Assembly (NCBI GenBank): GCA_032358255.1
Contig: JAULBX010028405.1
Span: 1-29,217 of the forward strand
Source: Heterotrichella gracilis
Taxonomy: Eukaryota; Sar; Xanthophyceae; Tribonematales; Xanthonemataceae
DNA length: 29,217 bases
Reading direction: 5' to 3'
The notes beneath the pieces were generated by a model, which did not search any database, was not told the origin of the DNA, and saw nothing but the letters and a program-made list of their open reading frames with translations. How positions within the stretch are numbered: the first letter of the stretch is position 1; each line of letters opens with the position of its first letter. Both the position numbers and the translations under genes were made by a program. Shown in pieces: positions 25,003-29,217 of the stretch.

Positions 25003-26088
25003 TTGAGAATTGAGGTGAACGAATTATTTAAAGATCTTAAAGTCATTGAATTGGCCGGAGTGCTAGCCGGACCAAGTGTTGGTCAGTTTTTTGCCGAATT
25101 GGGGGCCACTGTTATTAAAGTAGAGAATCCGAAAACGAATGGCGACGTTACACGAAGCTGGAAATTAAAAACAGAAGATGCCAAAGAATCTACCTCAGCT
25201 TATTTTTGGTCTGTTAACGCAGGAAAAGAATTTTTATCGCTCGACATCACCGCCCCTTCGCACTTAGATAAATTATACAGCCTCGTAAAAGAAGCTGACA
25301 TCATTATCACCAATTACAAAGCCGGCGATGATGAAAAACTAAAAGTGGATTACAAGACTCTTTCAAAACTGAATCCGAAACTCATTTATGCTTCTATCAA
25401 TGGATTTGGTCATAAGTCGCCGCGCTCTGCTTACGATTTAATTTTGCAGGCCGAAAGTGGTTTTATGAGCATGAACGGTGAATTAAATGCACAGCCTTTA
25501 AAAATGCCGGTGGCTTTGATTGATATTTTAGCCGGACATCATTTGAAAGAAGCCATTCTCATTGCCTTATTAAAACGATACAAAAGCGAAGAAGGATCGT
25601 ATGTGACAGTTTCATTATTTGACAGTGCCCTGGCATCGCTCGCCAATCAAGCAACAAACTGGTTAATCGCCAATTCCTTGCCAAAGGCGCTGGGAAGTAC
25701 ACATCCCAATATTGCCCCTTATGGCGAGTTATTTGAAACAAAGGACAATCAATTGGTGACCTTTGCCATTGGCAGCAACAAACAATTTAAACAACTCTGC
25801 GAGCTTATTCAGTATGCCTCCTTAGCTAACGATCCGAAATATGCTAACAATCAGTTACGCGTAAATAATCGAACTCAGCTATATACACTTCTTTATAATT
25901 ACATCAAACAATTACATTTTAAAGATCTTTTTGCGCGTTGTCTTGAAATGGAGATTCCCATTGGAAAGATCCGTAATTTAAAAGAAGTATTTGAATTGCC
26001 GGAGGCAAAAAATATGTTGAGAAAACATAAATCAGGTAAAAAAGAGGTGACAAGTGTTTCAGGTATTGCCTTTCAATTCATTAAATAA
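25003..26088 (+). CDS. CaiB/BaiF-type (family III) CoA-transferase
   Basis: 361 residues if started at the TTG abutting the pheT stop; a GTG at 25015 (giving MNELFKDLKVIELAG) is an equally good or better start, and there is no ATG near. Family III enzymes move CoA between carboxylic acids through an aspartyl-CoA thioester. Visible: VIELAGVLAGPSVGQFFAELGATVIKVE (14-41, CoA-binding Rossmann-like region), SLDI (79-82) and the likely catalytic Asp145 in AYDLILQAESG. The C-terminal part is shorter than in formyl-CoA transferase, as in many Bacteroidota members. The substrate cannot be read from sequence. It sits between pheT (no gap) and a GNAT gene (overlap TAATG), so translation is probably coupled. 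Confidence 0.93.
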   Translation: MRIEVNELFKDLKVIELAGVLAGPSVGQFFAELGATVIKVENPKTNGDVTRSWKLKTEDAKESTSAYFWSVNAGKEFLSLDITAPSHLDKLYSLVKEADIIITNYKAGDDEKLKVDYKTLSKLNPKLIYASINGFGHKSPRSAYDLILQAESGFMSMNGELNAQPLKMPVALIDILAGHHLKEAILIALLKRYKSEEGSYVTVSLFDSALASLANQATNWLIANSLPKALGSTHPNIAPYGELFETKDNQLVTFAIGSNKQFKQLCELIQYASLANDPKYANNQLRVNNRTQLYTLLYNYIKQLHFKDLFARCLEMEIPIGKIRNLKEVFELPEAKNMLRKHKSGKKEVTSVSGIAFQFIK

Positions 26089-26537
26089 TGTATACGGTAA
26101 AATTGTGCAGCACAGCGGAAGAACTCGAAGCCATCATTGACTTGCGTGATAAAATTCTGCGTCAGCCTTGGTCCCAACCCAGAGAAACAGCCACGGATGA
26201 GTTGGAAGGAACAAGCGTGAATGCCTTTATTGCGAATGAAAAAGGACAAGTGATCGCTTGTGGCCGCTTGCAGGAAAACGCAGGTAAAGTCGGACAGATT
26301 CGTTACATGGCTGTTGATTCGGCGTATCAAGGAAAAGGACTGGGCAAATTAATTGTCCAATTTTTAGAAAAAAAAGCCGGAGAAAAAAAATTGGTCAAAC
26401 TAGAATTGCAAGCCCGTGAAAACGCAGTAGAATTTTATAAAGCCAATCAATACACCATTAAAGAAAAATCCTTTTTATTGTGGGGCATCATTCAACATTA
26501 TTTGATGGAGAAATTATTGATTCAACCAAACCACTAA
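26088..26537 (+). CDS. GNAT-family N-acetyltransferase
   Basis: 149 residues. The start ATG shares its A with the stop codon of the CoA-transferase (TAATG), indicating translational coupling. The acetyl-CoA-binding motif A is clear: IRYMAVDSAYQGKGLGKLIVQFLE with QGKGLG at 81-86, followed by VKLELQAREN and AVEFYKANQYT, typical of motif B. The N-terminal IIDLRDKILRQPWSQP resembles the YjcF/ElaA-like subgroup (LR..VLR.P). Substrate unknown; small molecule or protein amine. It is the last gene of the pheT cluster. Confidence 0.92.
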   Translation: MYTVKLCSTAEELEAIIDLRDKILRQPWSQPRETATDELEGTSVNAFIANEKGQVIACGRLQENAGKVGQIRYMAVDSAYQGKGLGKLIVQFLEKKAGEKKLVKLELQARENAVEFYKANQYTIKEKSFLLWGIIQHYLMEKLLIQPNH

Positions 26538-26561
26538 GTCCGATAGCCATCGGACACTTAG
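26534..26561 (+). terminator. Hairpin overlapping the stop codon of the GNAT gene
   Basis: CTAAGTCCGAT (26534-26544) can pair with ATCGGACACTTAG (26549-26561) around AGCC with a two-base bulge. It covers the GNAT stop codon (TAA at 26535-26537). No U-tract follows, so termination is uncertain; it may belong to the repeat-rich region that begins here. Confidence 0.4.
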
Positions 26562-26694
26562 GGCACTTAGAAACAGTAAGTCTGATTTGTTAAGTGAGAG
26601 TAGGCAGGAGCAGTTGGCAGTTGGCAATGGATTCAATATTTCGAGCGAGGGTTTTTCACCCGAAGCGATCTCACACATAGTATTAATTGATTAA

Positions 26695-26805
26695 TTGTGA
26701 CCTTTGTGTTGCCTCTTCCTTTGTGACCTTTGTGTTAAAATATACCCGTAACATTGAATTTTTTTAAACACGAAGGACACAAAGTTCTTCACAAAGGACA
26801 CAAAA
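26695..26805. repeat. Two direct plus two inverted copies of an ACACAAAGG-type repeat
   Basis: TTGTGACCTTTGTGTT occurs at 26695-26710 and again, identically, at 26721-26736. Inverted relatives follow: AACACGAAGGACACAA (26767-26782) and TTCACAAAGGACACAA (26790-26805), each two mismatches from the exact reverse complement. Together they could fold into a long double hairpin. This arrangement resembles small palindromic intergenic elements. Confidence 0.75.
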
Positions 26806-26928
26806 AAATCTGCGTTCATCATCCCTTTAAGCGTCCTCGTCCGAAGGACTAATGTGGAGCGTTCTATTAAATCTTTGCGCGCTTTGCGTGCAATTTAAAC
26901 CCTGTGGTCTCAGAGTCACTGTCGCTCC

Positions 26929-26945
26929 CCCGAGGCGAGCTCGGG
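26929..26945. repeat. GC-rich hairpin downstream of the glycosyltransferase gene
   Basis: CCCGAG (26929-26934) pairs perfectly with CTCGGG (26940-26945) around GCGAG. It lies 30 bases past the stop of the minus-strand glycosyltransferase gene. It could aid termination, but no U-tract follows on that strand. Confidence 0.45.
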
Positions 26946-26974
26946 ACAAATGTGTGTTGAAAAATATCAGAACG

Positions 26975-28957
26975 CTACTCCCAATAATGCCATTTCATCG
27001 GCCAGTAATCAATGACTTTGATTTCAAAGGATCTTAGCTCAACATTCTCTTTACCGCGATTCCAGAGATAGGCCCCTATCAACGATTTATCTTTAATACT
27101 GCGGAATCTCGTTCCATTAAAATATTCCGAATAAATGCTCAGTGTTGAATCTGCTCCCTGAATGAAATCAGAAGCGCTCTTCGCCGCATAGCCATAAGAG
27201 CTATTGTCTTGTTTATCATTCACCGAAATGCAGGTTTCTAAATGACTATCTTTTTTTAGCCCATTTAATTTAGCACTTACTAAAACTACCTGGCCCTCTT
27301 TTGTGAGAATGGAATTGAGATCTGCTTTTGCCTCAAAAGGAAATTCATTCAGTGAATCGATTCTCAGCATAAGTGAATTTCCTGTGATGCCTGGTTCATT
27401 CGCTTTCGAATATGTAAAAGCACCTTTATTACTCATATTAGAGACATGATCCACTTGATCATCGGCCACTTGTTTAGCGGCATCTTCCTTTCGTTTAGAA
27501 TACACTTTAAAATTGATGGCTTGCGTCTGTGTATTTTCAATTAAATAGGGAAAAGTTTCTTTCACAATAGCTTGTTGCGCGGGCATGGAAGAACTAATGG
27601 TAATATAATCTGCCTTGACATTTTTTACAAATTCAGAGAACAAATGTAAAGTGGAAACCTTCTTTATTCTGCCTTCCGAACTTATTTCATAGATCCGGTT
27701 CTCCATATTCGAGATAAGAGAGTCGGAGGAGATCTTACATTCAAATTTGGTTTGATACTTCTTAAAATAAATTTTTTTCATCAAGGTGTCGGCATCACAA
27801 AAAATGGGATAAACACTTTTATCTCCATACACTTTTTTATAATGACCTGTTCTTTCAAATTGGTACTCATACACCGTTTTTACGGCTTGATGTAAATAAT
27901 CCTTTTTAAAGTATGATTTATAAATAAGCACGGAACAGAGTCCGAGCAAAACCAGGTAAAAGAGATTTTTATCCTTGAACTCCGGTATTCCGCATACGCT
28001 CACTACTAAAGCTGTAGAAGCAAATAACATTACCGAATGCTGATAGATGGGCGATCTTAATACCGAATAAAAATAAATGATCAGGTAATTGATGATGAGT
28101 ACTAAAAATAGAAAGAGGTGTTTTTTTGATAGATTTAGTTTCTTAGTGATCCACCAGGAAAAGAATAAACTAAATACCACAAACACATAAGCTTTTCCTG
28201 TTCCAAACAAAATTTTTATAAAATCGACGATCACCGAAAATTCAGCCGCTTCCAACCAACCGCCATTTTCCCGTCCAATGCCCGGCACACTCAACTGGTA
28301 AAGGGTTATCGGCAAATGTGGTAAATAGGCTAGTACAATGACTGTGCAGGTGATCAGGTATTTTTTAAGGGTACCTTTTGTGAGAAAAAATAATCCGGAT
28401 ACACAAAGGGTAAAAGCAAAGAGCGCATTGATGTGTTGATTGAGTGCGGATAATAAAGCAAAGACTGCGAGTAAAACAAAATTTTTCGTTTTTAAATTTT
28501 GTAAAAAAAAGATCTCGAAAAAATAAAACAATAAGGCCATGCTAAAAAACACACCCGAAACATACATACGTGCAATAGGGGCATAAAACACAAAGATCAA
28601 AGAGAAACTGAGCACAGCGGTGGCCAGCAAGCCGGCTTGTTTTGAAAAATTTCGTAAACCAAATGCATAGGCATACACAATGGCACCTAGACTAAATAAT
28701 AAAAAAGGCAATTTGATGATCCAGGTAACATATCCGAAAACTTGTGTGAGATAATAGATCAGTACTTGCACAAAAGCAGGATGCGCATCGATCTTTACGC
28801 CTTTTTCAATCAGTTCCGAAAAAGAAGAAAACTGTGTTCTGTCTAATCCGCTTAATTCATCAAAGGTGAATTGATAATCGAATAAAGGTAAAAATCTTAG
28901 TACGCTTGCACTAATTAGGATAAAAAGAAAAAGACTATGTTCTTTGATGAACTTCAA
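26975..28957 (-). CDS. GT-C fold membrane glycosyltransferase (PMT/ArnT-like, GT39/GT83 type)
   Basis: 660 residues. The N-terminal half has about ten hydrophobic segments typical of polyprenyl-phosphate-sugar-dependent transferases. The first extracytoplasmic loop carries the acidic pair D33-E34 in YQFTFDELSGLDRTQ and the family-typical D57-x-H59-P60 (KIDAHPAFVQ), followed by an ARMY-type motif (YAPIARMYVSG). After about residue 350 a soluble, probably periplasmic region of 310 residues follows, with beta-rich segments near the C-terminus. Acceptor (protein, lipid or glycan) is unknown; surface or T9SS-cargo glycosylation is a reasonable guess. The start is TTG (28957): a stop lies two codons upstream and no ATG exists before the third or fourth helix. 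Standing alone, convergent with the pheT cluster. Confidence 0.85.
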   Translation of the reverse strand: MKFIKEHSLFLFILISASVLRFLPLFDYQFTFDELSGLDRTQFSSFSELIEKGVKIDAHPAFVQVLIYYLTQVFGYVTWIIKLPFLLFSLGAIVYAYAFGLRNFSKQAGLLATAVLSFSLIFVFYAPIARMYVSGVFFSMALLFYFFEIFFLQNLKTKNFVLLAVFALLSALNQHINALFAFTLCVSGLFFLTKGTLKKYLITCTVIVLAYLPHLPITLYQLSVPGIGRENGGWLEAAEFSVIVDFIKILFGTGKAYVFVVFSLFFSWWITKKLNLSKKHLFLFLVLIINYLIIYFYSVLRSPIYQHSVMLFASTALVVSVCGIPEFKDKNLFYLVLLGLCSVLIYKSYFKKDYLHQAVKTVYEYQFERTGHYKKVYGDKSVYPIFCDADTLMKKIYFKKYQTKFECKISSDSLISNMENRIYEISSEGRIKKVSTLHLFSEFVKNVKADYITISSSMPAQQAIVKETFPYLIENTQTQAINFKVYSKRKEDAAKQVADDQVDHVSNMSNKGAFTYSKANEPGITGNSLMLRIDSLNEFPFEAKADLNSILTKEGQVVLVSAKLNGLKKDSHLETCISVNDKQDNSSYGYAAKSASDFIQGADSTLSIYSEYFNGTRFRSIKDKSLIGAYLWNRGKENVELRSFEIKVIDYWPMKWHYWE

Positions 28958-28961
28958 GACT

Positions 28962-28969
28962 TAAATATA
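28962..28969 (-). promoter_or_regulatory. Candidate -7 element (TATATTTA) almost touching the glycosyltransferase start
   Basis: TATATTTA on the minus strand ends four bases before the TTG start codon at 28957. If it is the real -7 element, transcription would begin at or inside the start codon, giving a leaderless mRNA. A different upstream promoter is equally possible. Confidence 0.25.
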
Positions 28970-29142
28970 AAAAATAAATCTCTATTACTTCAGTATAAGT
29001 GATAGACACTAATTAGTCGATGCTCAAAATCCCTAAAGCACTCGCCCATAAAGGTCAACAGTGTCTGATGTTATGTTTTTGTTTACAAGAAATGTTCCAT
29101 TCGAGTTCTTTTTTCAGTAGATAAATTCTAATTATTTCTTTG

Positions 29143-29176
29143 TTCTTTTGCTTGATCAAAAGAACCAAAAATCAAG
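29143..29176. repeat. Palindrome at the right window edge
   Basis: TTCTTTT (29143-29149) pairs with AAAAGAA (29158-29164) around GCTTGATC, and CTTGAT (29151-29156) also pairs with ATCAAG (29171-29176), so two alternative hairpins share one arm. Such sequence resembles a dispersed intergenic repeat in Bacteroidota, recalled from general familiarity and not verified. No gene is seen from 28958 to the end. Confidence 0.5.
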
Positions 29177-29217
29177 GCTTACGAGAAATTACTTGAGATG
29201 CTACGAGTCGCGTTTCT

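Larger units (their letters stand above)
26538..26974. other. Gene-free, repeat-rich intergenic region
   Basis: 437 bases between the GNAT gene and the convergent glycosyltransferase gene. It contains CAGTTGGCAGTTGGCA (26609-26624), paired TTGTGACCTTTGTGTT repeats with inverted partners (26695-26805), CTTTGCGCGCTTTGCG (26873-26888) and a GC hairpin (26929-26945). The only frame present (from 26852) is made of these repeats and runs into the next gene on the wrong strand. It looks like decayed or assembled small repetitive elements and not a gene. Confidence 0.6.

Noticed and set aside
26852..27037. 61-codon plus-strand frame with Cys-rich start
   Set aside because: It is built from intergenic repeats and runs antisense into the glycosyltransferase gene.
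1..29217. CRISPR arrays, tRNA/rRNA genes, insertion sequences, phage, restriction or toxin-antitoxin genes
   Set aside because: No regularly spaced repeats, transposase, integrase, nuclease or characteristic RNA sequence was seen on either strand by reading.

Overview
This AT-rich window looks like a fragment of an uncultured Bacteroidota genome. The evidence is a high density of secreted proteins ending in type IX secretion (T9SS) C-terminal domains, -7 promoter elements resembling TAnnTTTG, and family-typical versions of pheT, kup and a Bacteroidota-style fatty acid desaturase. Both ends of the window lie in repeated sequence, so it is probably a whole assembly contig.

Layout. (1) 1-7765, minus strand: two very large tandem paralogous beta-rich surface proteins. 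The left one runs off the window. The complete one carries an extra N-terminal module and an Fn3 domain. (2) 8062-9180, plus: a three-His-box fatty acid desaturase, followed by a bidirectional terminator. (3) 9255-11987, minus: a T9SS protein with an ALK/LTK-like polyglycine domain and about seven Ig-like repeats. (4) 12374-15675: a Kup potassium transporter facing a WalJ/YycJ-type metallohydrolase and an orphan 142-residue protein. (5) 15918-20409: a small basic PAS-like protein, a repeat-bearing T9SS protein, a secreted PEBP (YbhB/YbcL) protein, and a fourth complete T9SS cargo in the opposite direction. (6) 20580-22449: a UbiA-like membrane protein and a secreted helical coiled-coil protein. 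(7) 22579-26537: a tight cluster of pheT, a CaiB/BaiF CoA-transferase and a GNAT acetyltransferase, joined with no gaps. (8) 26538-26974: a gene-free region with small direct and inverted repeats. (9) 26975-28957, minus: a GT-C (PMT/ArnT-like) membrane glycosyltransferase that starts with TTG. (10) 28958-29217: gene-free sequence with a palindrome at the window edge.

How the genes fit together. Five of about sixteen genes are probable T9SS cargo, so the window mainly builds cell surface: adhesive or structural proteins, membrane lipid desaturation and surface glycosylation. The rest is housekeeping (tRNA charging, K+ uptake, phosphoesterase-like metallohydrolase). I see no CRISPR array, phage, insertion sequence, restriction or defence system, tRNA or rRNA, and no complete new multi-gene system. 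The least ordinary features are the tandem giant paralogues with different N-termini, the ALK-like polyglycine domain, the UbiA-like protein lacking its first Asp motif, the operator-like repeats before the desaturase and the coiled-coil gene, and the repeat-filled gap near 26.7 kb.
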